Numbered from the stretch's first letter, positions 8,535 to 17,894 are shown. The stretch: 64,000 nucleotides of DNA from Martinezella lusitana (GCF_010668395.1 NZ_WUEY01000001.1:620001-684000), one strand, 5' to 3'. The notes: generated by a model not told the origin, from the sequence alone. Numbers and translations: made by a program.

Positions 8535-8652
8535 TACAGGATTGTCGGTGGCAACCGCAATGGATGAAGAGAACCGCTTCACCATACCTCCGGCTTTCGC
8601 CGGGCTTTGTTCGCATGCTATGCGCTATCAGACAGCAAGAGACGGATTCGAC

Positions 8653-9003
8653 ATGACGATCACCATTTACGGCATCAAGAACTGCGACACGATGAAGAAG
8701 GCGCGCACCTGGCTCGAAGGTCGCGGCATCGCCTATGACTTCCATGATTACAAGGCCGTCGGCATCGACAGGGATCACCTGGAGCGCTGGACGAAGGACG
8801 CGGGCTGGGAAGTCGTCCTCAACCGCGCCGGCACGACCTTCAGAGCCCTGCCGGAAGCGGATCGCGCCGATCTGACGCAGGACAAGGCCATTGCCTTGAT
8901 GCTGGCACAGCCTTCGATGATCAAGCGCCCGGTTCTGGAAGCCGACGGAAAACTGCTTGTTGGATTCAAGCCGGATATTTATGCGGGCTTCTTCGAGGCT
9001 TAA
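8653..9003 (+). CDS. ArsC-family (Spx/YffB-like) reductase
   Basis: 116 aa with a thioredoxin-like fold opening ITIYGIKNCDTMKKARTWL. Cys11 is the single N-terminal active cysteine, as in YffB-type proteins. Relatives resemble arsenate reductases but most lack proven arsenate activity and may act as glutathione-dependent thiol reductases. The ATG at 8653 immediately precedes the first beta strand. It is divergent from the Cys-rich MarR regulator, and both proteins being thiol-related hints at a redox theme (inference). Confidence 0.85.
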   Translation: MTITIYGIKNCDTMKKARTWLEGRGIAYDFHDYKAVGIDRDHLERWTKDAGWEVVLNRAGTTFRALPEADRADLTQDKAIALMLAQPSMIKRPVLEADGKLLVGFKPDIYAGFFEA

Positions 9004-9025
9004 ATGGCCGCCGCATCTTTGAAAG

Positions 9026-9045
9026 TGATAGCGTATATGCTATCA
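9026..9045. promoter_or_regulatory. Operator dyad of the PIN/RHH toxin-antitoxin pair
   Basis: TGATAGC and GCTATCA arms around 6 bases, ending 7 bases before the toxin ATG. A TATGCT or CTATCAT -10-like element lies inside, so the mRNA may start close to the ATG. RHH antitoxins typically autorepress by binding such dyads. Confidence 0.5.
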
Positions 9046-9052
9046 TTTTCGC

Positions 9053-9478
9053 ATGAAGGTCGTCATTGACACGAACATCCTCGTTTCCGCGATCATGAAC
9101 GCCGATGGTGCACCACGACAGGTCATCCGCCTCTGTCTTGAAGAGCGCCTGGTTCCACTGGTCAGCAATGCTTTGTTTGCCGAATACGAGGACGTTTGCG
9201 GAAGGGATGCCCTTTTCGATAGTCGGTTCATCTCAAAAGAAGAGCGCATTGTGCTCCTCGATGCATTTCTTTCAAGCTGCCTGTGGATTCCCATATATTA
9301 CCTATGGCGCCCAAATTTGCGCGACGAGGGAGACAATCATTTGATCGAACTCGCGGTTGGTGGCGGCGCTTCGGCATTGATAACCGCAAACAAGAAAGAT
9401 TTCGCCCAAGCGGAATTGCTGTTTCCGCAGCTGGAAATTCAGACAGCAGGTGAGTTCCTTATTCGGAGGAAGATTTGA
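9053..9478 (+). CDS. PIN-domain toxin (COG1569-type)
   Basis: 141 aa. The PIN acidic residues are visible: Asp6 in VVIDTNILVSA, the Glu in FAEYEDVC, and Asp in RDEGDNHLIELA, followed by ALITANKKDF. PIN toxins of type II systems are Mg2+-dependent ribonucleases. No ribosome site is visible before the ATG, and the operator dyad is 7 bases away, suggesting a leaderless transcript. The antitoxin gene follows after 1 base. The toxin-first order is less common than antitoxin-first. Confidence 0.85.
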   Translation: MKVVIDTNILVSAIMNADGAPRQVIRLCLEERLVPLVSNALFAEYEDVCGRDALFDSRFISKEERIVLLDAFLSSCLWIPIYYLWRPNLRDEGDNHLIELAVGGGASALITANKKDFAQAELLFPQLEIQTAGEFLIRRKI

Positions 9479-9479
9479 C

Positions 9480-9707
9480 ATGAGCACGCTGACAATTCGC
9501 CTTCCAAACGATCAGCACGAACGGCTGAAGGCTCTTGCTGCTTCTCGCGGGACAAGCCTCAACAAGCTTTTCGAAGAGCTGACCACAAAAGCACTCACGG
9601 AGTTCGATGCCGAGACACGGTTTCGGCTCAGAGCGGCCAAGGGCGACAAAACTCGTGGCCTGGAAATTCTCGAAAAGCTCGATCGCGCTCATTCCGAGCA
9701 CCGATAA
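9480..9707 (+). CDS. Ribbon-helix-helix antitoxin
   Basis: 75 aa. The start STLTIRLPNDQHERLKALA then SRGTSLNKLFEEL is an Arc/CopG-type ribbon-helix-helix DNA-binding domain; the C-terminal helix-rich tail would wrap the PIN toxin. The start is set by CGGAGGA 9 bases upstream, within the toxin gene's last codons. The two genes form a compact operon, probably autorepressed through the dyad at 9026-9045. Confidence 0.8.
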   Translation: MSTLTIRLPNDQHERLKALAASRGTSLNKLFEELTTKALTEFDAETRFRLRAAKGDKTRGLEILEKLDRAHSEHR

Positions 9708-9734
9708 CGTCGCACGCCTGGAAATATTACTGCC

Positions 9735-10208
9735 ATGTCAAAAACCACCCGCGCGACGCAAGTGCTGACCCAGGCCAAGGTCGCCTTTACCGTCCATACC
9801 TACGACTACGATCCGACCGCCGAGCGTGTCGGCCTGCAGGCGGCGGAAGCGCTGGGCGAGGAGCCGTATCGCGTGCTGAAGACGCTGATGGCGGAAGTGG
9901 ACGGTAAGCCGGTTTGCGCCGTCGTCCCCTCCAATCACGAGGTCAGCATGAAAAAGCTCGCGGCGGCCTTCGGCGGCAAGTCGGCTGCCATGATGAAACC
10001 CGCCGATGCGGAACGCCTGACGGGCTATCATGTCGGCGGCATCAGCCCCTTCGGCCAGAAGAAGCTGGTGCCGACCGCGATCGAGGCGCAGGCGATGACC
10101 GAGGCCTATGTCTACATCAACGGCGGCCAGCGCGGCCTGCAGGTGAGGCTCAGCCCACAGGATGCCTTGACCGCGCTCAAGGCCAAGGCCGCGCCGCTGA
10201 TTGCCTGA
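9735..10208 (+). CDS. ybaK: Cys-tRNA(Pro)/Cys-tRNA(Cys) deacylase YbaK
   Basis: 157 aa, the full family length. The YbaK/EbsC fold is recognisable from VHTYDYDP, LGEEPYRVLKTLM, CAVVPSNHEVSMKKLA and GYHVGGISPFGQKK. The enzyme hydrolyses cysteine wrongly attached to tRNA-Pro, in trans to prolyl-tRNA synthetase. It stands 27 bases after the antitoxin gene, but that is likely coincidental proximity. Confidence 0.92.
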   Translation: MSKTTRATQVLTQAKVAFTVHTYDYDPTAERVGLQAAEALGEEPYRVLKTLMAEVDGKPVCAVVPSNHEVSMKKLAAAFGGKSAAMMKPADAERLTGYHVGGISPFGQKKLVPTAIEAQAMTEAYVYINGGQRGLQVRLSPQDALTALKAKAAPLIA

Positions 10209-10324
10209 CGATCGCTCGACGATCACTTGGCGATCTCCGGGATCGGACAAAGCGCCTTCAATTTCGCCGCAAAGCGGTCTAAGTCTTCAAACCATCTTTC
10301 GATAGCAAGCACGCAGGTTTCGCC

Positions 10325-11578
10325 ATGACATCAGCCTCCCCCAACCATCATCCCGTCGATCACACCAAGCTGGAGAAGCTTGCGGAAGTGGCCGTAAAGG
10401 TCGGGTTGCAGCTTCAGGAAGGCCAGGATCTGCTCGTGACCGCGCCCGTCGCGGCGATGCCGCTGGTGCGGCTGATCACGCGCGAGGCCTATAAGGCCGG
10501 CGCCGGGCTCGTCTCCACCTTCTATTCCGACGAAGAGACGACGCTTGCCCGCTATGAATATGGTCAGGATGCAAGCTTCGACCGCGCCGCGAACTGGCTC
10601 TACGAGGGTATGGCCAAGGCTTTCTCCAACAATACGGCGCGGCTCGCCATTGCCGGCGACAACCCGATGCTGCTCTCCAATCAGGATCCGGCCAAGGTAG
10701 CCCGCGCCAATCGCGCCAATTCGGCCGCCTACAAGCCGGCGCTGGAAAAGATCTCGAATTTCGACACCAATTGGAACATCGTCTCCTATCCGAACCTCTC
10801 CTGGGCGAAGCTGGTCTTCCCGAACGACCCGGAAGCCATCGCGGTTGCCAAGCTCGCCAAGGCGATCTTCTCGGCCTCGCGCGTCGATGTCGAAGATCCG
10901 ATCGCCGCATGGGCGGAACACAATGCCAATCTGCGCAAGCGTTCGGCCTGGATGAACGGCCAGCGCTTTGCCGCCCTGCATTTCCAGGGACCGGGCACCG
11001 ACCTGACGGTCGGTCTCGCCGATGGCCATGAATGGCACGGCGGCGCCTCGACAGCCAAGAACGGCATCACCTGCAACCCGAACATCCCGACGGAAGAGGT
11101 CTTTACCACGCCGCATGCGCTGCGTGTCGAGGGCCATGTCTCCTCCACAAAGCCGCTGTCGCATCAGGGCACGCTGATCGACAATATCCAGGTGCGCTTC
11201 GAAGGCGGCCGGATCATTGAAGCCAAGGCGACGCGCGGCGAGGAAGTGCTGAACAAGGTGCTCGACACCGACGAAGGCGCACGCCGGCTCGGCGAAGTGG
11301 CGCTGGTGCCGCATTCCTCGCCGATCTCGGCGAGCGGCATCCTGTTCTACAATACGCTGTTCGATGAAAACGCCTCGTGCCACATCGCGCTCGGCCAGTG
11401 CTATTCGAAGTGCTTCATCGACGGCGCCAAGCTCAGCCAGGAGCAGATCAAGGCGCAGGGCGGCAATTCCAGCCTGATCCATATCGACTGGATGATCGGC
11501 TCGGACAAGGTGGATATCGACGGCATCAATGCCGACGGCTCGCGCGTGCCCGTCATGCGCAAGGGCGAATGGGCATAA
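10325..11578 (+). CDS. M29-family aminopeptidase (AmpS/PepS-like)
   Basis: 417 aa, usual for thermophilic-type M29 aminopeptidases. Recognisable stretches include TKLEKLAEVAVKVGLQLQEGQ, GTDLTVGLADGHEWHGG, NIPTEEVFTTPHALRVEG and the late CHIALGQCYSKC. The metal ligands lie in the C-terminal half (Glu, His and Asp in PTEEVFT, SHQGTLIDN, and IHIDWMIGS). It releases N-terminal amino acids in the cytoplasm. The gene ends with a strong intrinsic terminator. Confidence 0.9.
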   Translation: MTSASPNHHPVDHTKLEKLAEVAVKVGLQLQEGQDLLVTAPVAAMPLVRLITREAYKAGAGLVSTFYSDEETTLARYEYGQDASFDRAANWLYEGMAKAFSNNTARLAIAGDNPMLLSNQDPAKVARANRANSAAYKPALEKISNFDTNWNIVSYPNLSWAKLVFPNDPEAIAVAKLAKAIFSASRVDVEDPIAAWAEHNANLRKRSAWMNGQRFAALHFQGPGTDLTVGLADGHEWHGGASTAKNGITCNPNIPTEEVFTTPHALRVEGHVSSTKPLSHQGTLIDNIQVRFEGGRIIEAKATRGEEVLNKVLDTDEGARRLGEVALVPHSSPISASGILFYNTLFDENASCHIALGQCYSKCFIDGAKLSQEQIKAQGGNSSLIHIDWMIGSDKVDIDGINADGSRVPVMRKGEWA

Positions 11579-11606
11579 CCAGGTCCAGACATTCAAATGC
11601 GAACGC

Positions 11607-11637
11607 GCCGCGGCACTCCTGCCGCGGCATCTTTTTT
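11607..11637 (+). terminator. Intrinsic terminator of the M29 aminopeptidase gene
   Basis: GCCGCGGC stem arms (11607-11614, 11621-11628) with loop ACTCCT, followed by ATC and TTTTTT. It lies 28 bases past the stop codon. Confidence 0.85.
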
Positions 11638-11653
11638 GGCAAGAATCGCAGGA

Positions 11654-12244
11654 TCAGATCGTCGCCAGGGCTTTCCTGACGCGGGCAAGATGCGCCTTGC
11701 GGCCGGCTTCGGTGACGCGATCCATGTCATGCAGCGCCAGCATGCGGAAACTCAGCCGCTTGGCGCAAAAGGCGGCGATGCCGCGCTTCAACAGGCGGCG
11801 CACGGGATTGCCCATATAGAAGTGCACGATCCACCAGGGCGAGCCGGTCGTCGTCAGCGCCCAGAACAGGCGGATGTTGGTGAGCTGCGGCACGATGCGG
11901 CCGCCGGCCGGGTCATGGGTGAAAGCGACCCCGGGCGCGAAGGCGCGATCGAAGAACCCCTTGAGAATGGCCGGAAAATTGAACCACCATTGCGGAAAGA
12001 CCAGGATCAGGCCTTCGGCCGCGCGCAACCGCGTCACGATGTCGTCGACGCCTGCGGTATCATAAGGCTGGTCGAAGTAACCGCGCCGCTCGGCTTCCGA
12101 GAGACTGGGATTGAAACCTTCGCGATAGAGATCGAGCAGATCGACCTCATGGCCGCCGGCAACAAGCGTCTCCCGCGCAACCTTTGCCACAGAAGCAGCA
12201 AAGCTATCCTCGAGCGGATGAGCCAGGACCAGCAGGATGCGCAT
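11654..12244 (-). CDS. NAD(P)H dehydrogenase (quinone), flavodoxin-like fold
   Basis: 196 aa. LLVLAHPLEDSFAASVAK is the FMN/FAD phosphate-binding start of the KefF/NQO family; LILVFPQWWFNFPAILKGFFDRAF is its signature flavin loop. It performs two-electron reduction of quinones using NAD(P)H. Its ATG overlaps the stop codon of xseA (TGATG), so it is probably co-transcribed and translationally coupled to it. The functional link with DNA repair is not obvious. Confidence 0.87.
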   Translation of the reverse strand: MRILLVLAHPLEDSFAASVAKVARETLVAGGHEVDLLDLYREGFNPSLSEAERRGYFDQPYDTAGVDDIVTRLRAAEGLILVFPQWWFNFPAILKGFFDRAFAPGVAFTHDPAGGRIVPQLTNIRLFWALTTTGSPWWIVHFYMGNPVRRLLKRGIAAFCAKRLSFRMLALHDMDRVTEAGRKAHLARVRKALATI

Positions 12245-13845
12245 CAGAAGAGGCTTCCCTGTTTCGGCGGAGCGGCAGGTTCGGCCGGCCTGGTGGCGCG
12301 CTTCTTCGAAGGCGGAGCGCCTGACGGCGGCGTTGCCTCGCTCTCGCCGGTGACTGCGCCGATGCGCCCATCCGCGAATTCGATCGAGATGGCGGCGCCG
12401 GTCGAAAGCGCTGCCGCCAGCGAAACCGGGCGGTCATCCTCGTCCCGCACGACCGCGTATCCGCGCTTCAGAACGTTCTTGTAGGAGAGCGATTGCAGGA
12501 TGCGCTCCTGCGCCACCAGCTCGCTGCGCGCGCGCGTCAATTGATGGCGGATGGCGGTATCGGTGCGCTGCACGAGATTGCCAAGACGGTCGCGGGCGCG
12601 GCCCGTCTGCGCTTCGAGGCGCGACGGCAGCGTGGCGAAAACGGCATCGGCGCGTTCGATGCGGGCGCGCGAACGGTCGAGCATGCGCTCGATGGTCCGC
12701 TCGGCGCGGGTCATCCTCTCACCCAGCTGCTGGCGGCGCTCGGCAATGCGGTTCGACAGGATATCCGGCCGCAGCTGCGTGGCCATGCGTTCGAAGGAAC
12801 GGCGCTTGTTAAGCGTGTTCAGCTCCAGTCCCCGGCCGAGGCCGGCGGCGGCCTCGTCGAAGCGACGGCGCGGCAGAGCCAGAATCTGGTCGAGCGACGG
12901 CAGGGCGCGCAACAGCGCGCGCACAGTTTGCCGGCGCTGATCCATCTGCCTGCTCACCCCGCCCTGCAGTCGGGCGGCAAGGCTTGCGAGCTGGGCTTCC
13001 AACTCGGCCTTGACCGGCACGGCCATTTCCGCCGCCCCGGTTGGGGTCGGCGCGCGTACGTCTGCCGCATAATCGATCAAGGTCCAATCGGTCTCGTGCC
13101 CCACGGCCGAAATCAGCGGGATCCCGCTGGCCGCGGCAGCACGGACGACAGCCTCGTCGTTGAAACTCCAGAGGTCCTCAAGACTGCCGCCACCGCGCGC
13201 CACGATCAGTACATCGGGGCGCGGGATCGGCCCATCGGGCGCAAATTCGTTGAAACCGCGAATGGCGTTCGCCACCTCGTCGCCGGAGCCCTCTCCCTGC
13301 ACCTTCACCGGCCAGAGCAGAACATGCACGGGGAAACGATCGGAGATGCGGTGCAGGATATCGCGGATGACGGCGCCGGTCGGCGACGTGACCACACCGA
13401 TCACCTTCGGCATGAAGGGAAGCCTGCGCTTGCGCTCGGGATCGAAAAGACCCTCGGCGCCGAGCTTGCGCTTGCGCTCCTCCAGCAGCGCCATCAAGGC
13501 ACCCGCGCCGGCCGGCTCCAGGGTCTCGATGACGATCTGATATTTCGAGGAGCCCGGGAAGGTCGTCACCTTGCCCGTCGCGATCACTTCCATCCCCTCC
13601 TCGGGGCGGAATTTCAGCTTGGAGAAGGTGCCTTTCCAGATCACCGCATCGATGCGGGACCTGTCGTCCTTTAGCGAAAAATAGGCGTGGCCCGAGGAAT
13701 GCGGTCCGCGATATCCGGAGATTTCCCCGCGCACGCGCACCTGGTCGAACGCGTTCTCGACCGTGCGCTTGATCGACCCGGACAATTCCGAGACGGAATA
13801 TTCCGTCAGGTTCGACGGCGAATCACTCTCAAAAAAGCTGCTCAT
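12244..13845 (-). CDS. xseA: Exodeoxyribonuclease VII large subunit
   Basis: 533 aa. An N-terminal OB-fold ([30 protein letters not shown], split here: positions about 15-45) leads to the catalytic domain with [30 protein letters not shown] and [25 protein letters not shown], followed by a long coiled-coil region and a C-terminal Lys/Pro-rich tail. The enzyme degrades single-stranded DNA together with XseB, which is not in this window. The start codon has only a weak AAGAAG ribosome site. Confidence 0.95.
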   Translation of the reverse strand: MSSFFESDSPSNLTEYSVSELSGSIKRTVENAFDQVRVRGEISGYRGPHSSGHAYFSLKDDRSRIDAVIWKGTFSKLKFRPEEGMEVIATGKVTTFPGSSKYQIVIETLEPAGAGALMALLEERKRKLGAEGLFDPERKRRLPFMPKVIGVVTSPTGAVIRDILHRISDRFPVHVLLWPVKVQGEGSGDEVANAIRGFNEFAPDGPIPRPDVLIVARGGGSLEDLWSFNDEAVVRAAAASGIPLISAVGHETDWTLIDYAADVRAPTPTGAAEMAVPVKAELEAQLASLAARLQGGVSRQMDQRRQTVRALLRALPSLDQILALPRRRFDEAAAGLGRGLELNTLNKRRSFERMATQLRPDILSNRIAERRQQLGERMTRAERTIERMLDRSRARIERADAVFATLPSRLEAQTGRARDRLGNLVQRTDTAIRHQLTRARSELVAQERILQSLSYKNVLKRGYAVVRDEDDRPVSLAAALSTGAAISIEFADGRIGAVTGESEATPPSGAPPSKKRATRPAEPAAPPKQGSLF

Positions 13846-14084
13846 GGCTTCTTTCTAGCCCATGTCGCGGAAAATGCGGAGCCTAGCGCACAACCCCTCA
13901 AACCGGAATTGCGCGGAGAAAAGGATTGTACGCAGATTTAACGTGCTGCCGCGTCATTGCCCATAGCGAAGGCCCTGCGGTGCGGCCGTGCTTCATCAAG
14001 CGTTAACCCTGTCGGCAAAGCCTTTTTTAGCCATCCACGCGTAAATCTGTGCAAACTGGGTTTTGGTAAAGAGGACATGGAGCG

Positions 14085-14315
14085 ATGATATTCGCGACCG
14101 CCACGATCATCGGAATTGCCGCCGGCCTGCAGCGCTCGACGATCGGCGCGTTGCTGGGCGTGGCGCTGATGAGCATCGCCTTCATGGCGGCGGTGGCGAT
14201 ATCAATCGTTCCTCCGCCGCTGGTGACGCTCTTCGTCGCCCTCGGCGGCTACAATCTCGGCTTCATCGGCTACCTCATCACGGCCGATATGGTGGGGCAT
14301 CGCCGCCGCGCCTAG
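14085..14315 (+). CDS. Small membrane protein, 76 aa
   Basis: Two hydrophobic segments, ATIIGIAAGLQRSTIGALLG with LMSIAFMAAVAISIV, and VTLFVALGGYNLGFIGYLI. It ends in a basic GHRRRA tail, so the C-terminus is likely cytoplasmic. AGGAC lies upstream of the ATG. No family recognised. It converges with the GT-C gene and stops 1 base before its stop codon. Confidence 0.6.
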   Translation: MIFATATIIGIAAGLQRSTIGALLGVALMSIAFMAAVAISIVPPPLVTLFVALGGYNLGFIGYLITADMVGHRRRA

Positions 14316-14316
14316 C

Positions 14317-16170
14317 TCAATCCTGCGGCTTGAAGCGGAAGAACTGAACATCCGAACTGGCCGAGGCTGGAATGGGCTGCAGATAGGCCGGCACATGGCC
14401 CGCGCCAAGTTGGGCATAGAGCCCCTTGGGCGCCCGCTCGGCCAGCATCCCCACCTGCGGATCGCCCTTGCAGAAGGCGAGCAGGGTTACCTTCGCCTCG
14501 CGCAAGAGCGCTTCCGCCTGTTGCGGCTCCGCAAGAGCAATATGCAGTTCGGCGAGCATCCCGGCCTGATCGCGATGATAGGGCCCGGAAAGAGCGCGAT
14601 GCGGCGTGAAGCGCAGAAGCGGCGCACCCATGTTGGAAGCTGACACGATCACGCCGGGCTTCAGGCCGGAGATAGGCGCAAGCGCCGCCTTCGAGGCGCA
14701 ATCAGCAGTCTCCTCGGCCTTGGCGGGCGTCGCGACGGCCAGGCCATTACCAAGTCCCTTGCTGGCAAGCGCGCCGCCGACTGCCCACACGGCCGGAACG
14801 GAAACCAGCATCGTCAGCACATAGAGCAAGGCGGAACGCAGGCTCCCGGTATTGGCCATATAGTTCCGGCGCAATTCGGCGATCAACTGCGCCAATGGCA
14901 GGATTGCCAGCAGATTGGCGAATTCCGCACCGCGTACCTGCACGAGCGTAATCGCCCAGTTGATCCCGATCACGGCCATCAGCATCGCATACAGGCTCGC
15001 GCGATCGCGGCGCAGGATGCGAACCGCACAGACGATCAGGGCCAGAAGGCCCGTGGCATAGAAAGCGCCGAGCGTGTCGGGCTCGGTGCGGGCGATCGAG
15101 AAGATCGGCTGTGCTTCGGTCACCCTGCTCAGCCAGAGGTCCACCAGCATCGGATCCAGATCGGCGAGCGGATTGCGCAGGCATTGCGGCGCGAGCGCCA
15201 CGATCGTCGCGAAAACGAACGCGCCATTGGCCGCCAGTACGGCAATCCGCCACGGGCGGGACAGGCGGCTGGCAAAGAGCGCCGACAGTAGAAGCCCGAT
15301 GCAGCCGGCGCTGGTGATGCCGTAGAAGCCGAGCGAAAGATTGTCGCAAGTGACCGTGGAATAGAGACGCGGCGGCACGAGCGAGAAAAAGGCGGCGCTG
15401 ACGGCAATCGTCAGAGTCAGGGCAAAGGCCTTTGCAGTGGGGGCGAAGACCTCGGCTTTCCAGGCCCATAAGCAGGATACCGCCATGCAGGTGACAGCGA
15501 CGAAGGGCGTCGTCTCCGCGCCGATGCCAAGCTGGACGGCAAGCGCGACGGCGGCGATGGCGAAATTGCGCGGCCGATAGGTTTCATCGACCAGCATGGC
15601 GGCCGTGAGGGCGACGAGGCCGAGTTGGACATTGTCGTGATCGATGGATCCCGGCACGAAGCGCGACGAGATCAGGATAAAGAGCGCCGTCAGGATCAGC
15701 GAAAAATGCATGCCTTCCGTACCGGCGATGCGCCGACCCGCAAGGCCCATGAAGAACAGCAGCGGCAGGATGAGCAAGAGCGGCCAGATGGTGAGCGCCG
15801 CCGCTTCGGCCCCTTCGGGTGAGAAGAACATCCGGAAGAAGAGGATGAGGCTCGCAATCGGCAGATCGATGAAGCGCGACCAGTGCATCAGCGTTCCGCC
15901 TTCGAGGCCGAGGCGGTATTGCATCATGTCGAACCAGCCCTGACCGGCGAGGAAATCGCGCACCTCGACGAGACGCATCGTATCGTCGTTGTCGGGGCCG
16001 ACATAGTCCGTAAAGTGGCGATGAATGACGAGCTGCGCGACGATGACGACGACGGCATAGATGAGCGCGACCCAGGCGGGATGTGACCAGCGCAGCGGCG
16101 CCTTCCTGTCTGCCGCTCCGGCTGCCTCGGGCGGCATTGCCAAGCTCTGCGCCATGTCGATGAACCCCAT
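14317..16170 (-). CDS. GT-C-type membrane glycosyltransferase (putative)
   Basis: 617 aa. A single N-terminal helix is followed by an acidic loop, YVGPDNDDTMRLVEVRDFL, where GT-C enzymes carry their catalytic Asp/Glu. About ten further hydrophobic helices and a periplasmic C-terminal domain of roughly 150 residues complete the layout seen in polyprenyl-phosphate-sugar-using transferases such as STT3/PglB and ArnT. It would act on the periplasmic side of the inner membrane. It is divergent from a GT2 plus GtrA pair, which would supply the lipid-linked sugar. The family call is by topology and motif, and the acceptor is unknown. Confidence 0.6.
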   Translation of the reverse strand: MGFIDMAQSLAMPPEAAGAADRKAPLRWSHPAWVALIYAVVVIVAQLVIHRHFTDYVGPDNDDTMRLVEVRDFLAGQGWFDMMQYRLGLEGGTLMHWSRFIDLPIASLILFFRMFFSPEGAEAAALTIWPLLLILPLLFFMGLAGRRIAGTEGMHFSLILTALFILISSRFVPGSIDHDNVQLGLVALTAAMLVDETYRPRNFAIAAVALAVQLGIGAETTPFVAVTCMAVSCLWAWKAEVFAPTAKAFALTLTIAVSAAFFSLVPPRLYSTVTCDNLSLGFYGITSAGCIGLLLSALFASRLSRPWRIAVLAANGAFVFATIVALAPQCLRNPLADLDPMLVDLWLSRVTEAQPIFSIARTEPDTLGAFYATGLLALIVCAVRILRRDRASLYAMLMAVIGINWAITLVQVRGAEFANLLAILPLAQLIAELRRNYMANTGSLRSALLYVLTMLVSVPAVWAVGGALASKGLGNGLAVATPAKAEETADCASKAALAPISGLKPGVIVSASNMGAPLLRFTPHRALSGPYHRDQAGMLAELHIALAEPQQAEALLREAKVTLLAFCKGDPQVGMLAERAPKGLYAQLGAGHVPAYLQPIPASASSDVQFFRFKPQD

Positions 16171-16393
16171 GTTGGAAGCATATTCGGGCGATACGCTAGC
16201 GGCTGCCCATCAAAAAAAAGTAAAGCGGATACCCGCTGCCGAAATCATCACGATAATGTTTTTCGCAATGCCGGGATCCCGCCATTTTTATTGCGCAGCC
16301 ATAGGGTCTTATTAACAGCCAACGGGATAAGCTCTCGTCCGGATTGTCCATCGGGCCTCACCTGGACTTCACACTTAGCAACCGGCCAAGACC

Positions 16394-17407
16394 ATGTGGA
16401 ATGAGAAGCTGAACATCGCCGTCCTTCTGCCCTGCTACAACGAGGCCGCAACGATCGGCGATGTCGTACGGGGCTTTCGCAAGGCACTGCCGCAGGCCTC
16501 GATCTACGTCTACGACAACAATTCCACCGACGGCACCGCGCTGCACGCCATGCTCGCCGGCGCGACGGTCGTGCGCGAGCGCCGCCAGGGCAAAGGGCAT
16601 GTGGTGCGCCGCATGTTCGCCGATATCGACGCCGACATCTATCTGATGGCCGACGGTGACGGCACCTATGCGCCGGAAGATGCCGAAGAGCTGATCCGCA
16701 CGCTGCTGACGGAAGGCTCCGACATGGTCGTCGGCACGCGGCGCAACGTGCATAACGACGCCGGCCGCCAGGGCCACGCCTTCGGCAACCGCATTTTCAA
16801 CTGGCTCTACCGCACCATTTTCGGCACCGATTTCACCGATATCTTTTCCGGCTACCGCGCCTTCTCGCGCCGCTTCGTCAAGAGCTTCCCGGCAGTTTCC
16901 AGCGGCTTCGAGATCGAGACCGAAATGTCGGTCCACGCCTCGCGGCTGAAGCTGCCCGTCAGCGAACTGGAGCTCGACTATGGCCGGCGGCCGGAAGGCT
17001 CGCACTCCAAGCTTTCCACCTTCCGCGACGGTTGGAAGATCCTCTGGATGTTCGCGATGCTGATGAAGGAAACGCGGCCTTTCGCCTTCTTCGGCATTCT
17101 GAGCGCCATTTCCATGGAGCTCAGCATCGGTTTTTCTATCCCGGTCCTCTTCGAGTATTTCGAAACCGGCCTCGTGACACGCATGCCGACCTGGGTGCTC
17201 TCGATGGCGCTGATGATGATTGCCTTCATGCTGTTTACCGCCGGCCTGATCCTCGATTCCGTGGCGCGTGCGCGTGCGGAGCAATTGCGCATCCACTATA
17301 TGAGCCTGGCCAAGCCGACCTCGCGCGAGAGCGGCGAAGACCAGACGGTCTACACGACGGAACTTGAGAAGCCGGCAAGCCGGAAGAAAAGGGCCAAGGC
17401 CGCATGA
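16394..17407 (+). CDS. GT2 glycosyltransferase, polyprenyl-phosphate-sugar synthase type (GtrB/DPM1-like)
   Basis: 337 aa. The GT2 domain has IAVLLPCYNEAATIGDVV, YVYDNNSTDG, and the DxD motif in LMADGDGTY (residues about 90-95). After residue 220 two hydrophobic segments anchor it in the membrane. Such proteins move hexose from UDP-sugar to undecaprenyl phosphate on the cytoplasmic face. A KKRAKAA tail is basic. The last bases overlap the gtrA-like gene (ATGA), so the two are translationally coupled. Confidence 0.85.
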   Translation: MWNEKLNIAVLLPCYNEAATIGDVVRGFRKALPQASIYVYDNNSTDGTALHAMLAGATVVRERRQGKGHVVRRMFADIDADIYLMADGDGTYAPEDAEELIRTLLTEGSDMVVGTRRNVHNDAGRQGHAFGNRIFNWLYRTIFGTDFTDIFSGYRAFSRRFVKSFPAVSSGFEIETEMSVHASRLKLPVSELELDYGRRPEGSHSKLSTFRDGWKILWMFAMLMKETRPFAFFGILSAISMELSIGFSIPVLFEYFETGLVTRMPTWVLSMALMMIAFMLFTAGLILDSVARARAEQLRIHYMSLAKPTSRESGEDQTVYTTELEKPASRKKRAKAA

Positions 17408-17790
17408 AGAAGCTGCTTCGCTTCCTGATCGCCGGCGGCGTCGGTTTCGTGGTCGACGCCGGCGTCCTGCACTTGCTGCTGTGGTTCACGCCGGTCGGCC
17501 CCTTCATCGGCCGGGCCGTCTCCATCCCGAGTGCGCTGCTTGCGACGTGGTTCATCAACCGCAACTTCACCTTCGGGCGATCCGACCGGTCGCTGGCGGC
17601 CGAGGGCTTTCGCTACGGATCGGTGGGCCTGACCTCCGCGCTTTTGAACTACGCCCTGTTCAGCTCGCTGCTGATGGCCGAGCCGGGGCTCAGGCCGATC
17701 ATCGCCCTGACGCTCGCTTCGGCGGCGGCGACGGCGTTCAGCTTCTTCGGCTATTCACGCTTCGTCTTCCGCCACCGGCAAAATCCCTGA
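17404..17790 (+). CDS. GtrA-family membrane protein
   Basis: 128 aa with four hydrophobic helices and the GtrA hallmarks FLIAGGVGFVVDAGVLHLLL, ATWFINRNFTFG and FFGYSRFVFR. GtrA proteins are thought to flip polyprenyl-phosphate-linked sugars across the inner membrane. It overlaps the GT2 gene by four bases and has the GT-C gene divergent upstream of that, giving the three functions of a Gtr-type glycosylation system. Confidence 0.88.
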   Translation: MKKLLRFLIAGGVGFVVDAGVLHLLLWFTPVGPFIGRAVSIPSALLATWFINRNFTFGRSDRSLAAEGFRYGSVGLTSALLNYALFSSLLMAEPGLRPIIALTLASAAATAFSFFGYSRFVFRHRQNP

Positions 17791-17837
17791 AACAATTCCA
17801 GGAAAGATGCGAAGCGGTCTTCCGTCCGGAACTGCGT

Positions 17838-17882
17838 AAAAAATAGAGCGGCTCAGCGCTTTCGCGAAAAGCCGAGCCGCTC
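17838..17882 (-). terminator. Intrinsic terminator of the Gfo/Idh gene
   Basis: Arms GAGCGGCTC (17846-17854) and GAGCCGCTC (17874-17882). On the minus strand the stem is followed by TATTTTTTACG, a good T-run, 13 bases past the Gfo/Idh stop codon. On the plus strand no T-run follows. Confidence 0.75.
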
Positions 17883-17894
17883 CCCAAAAGCAGG

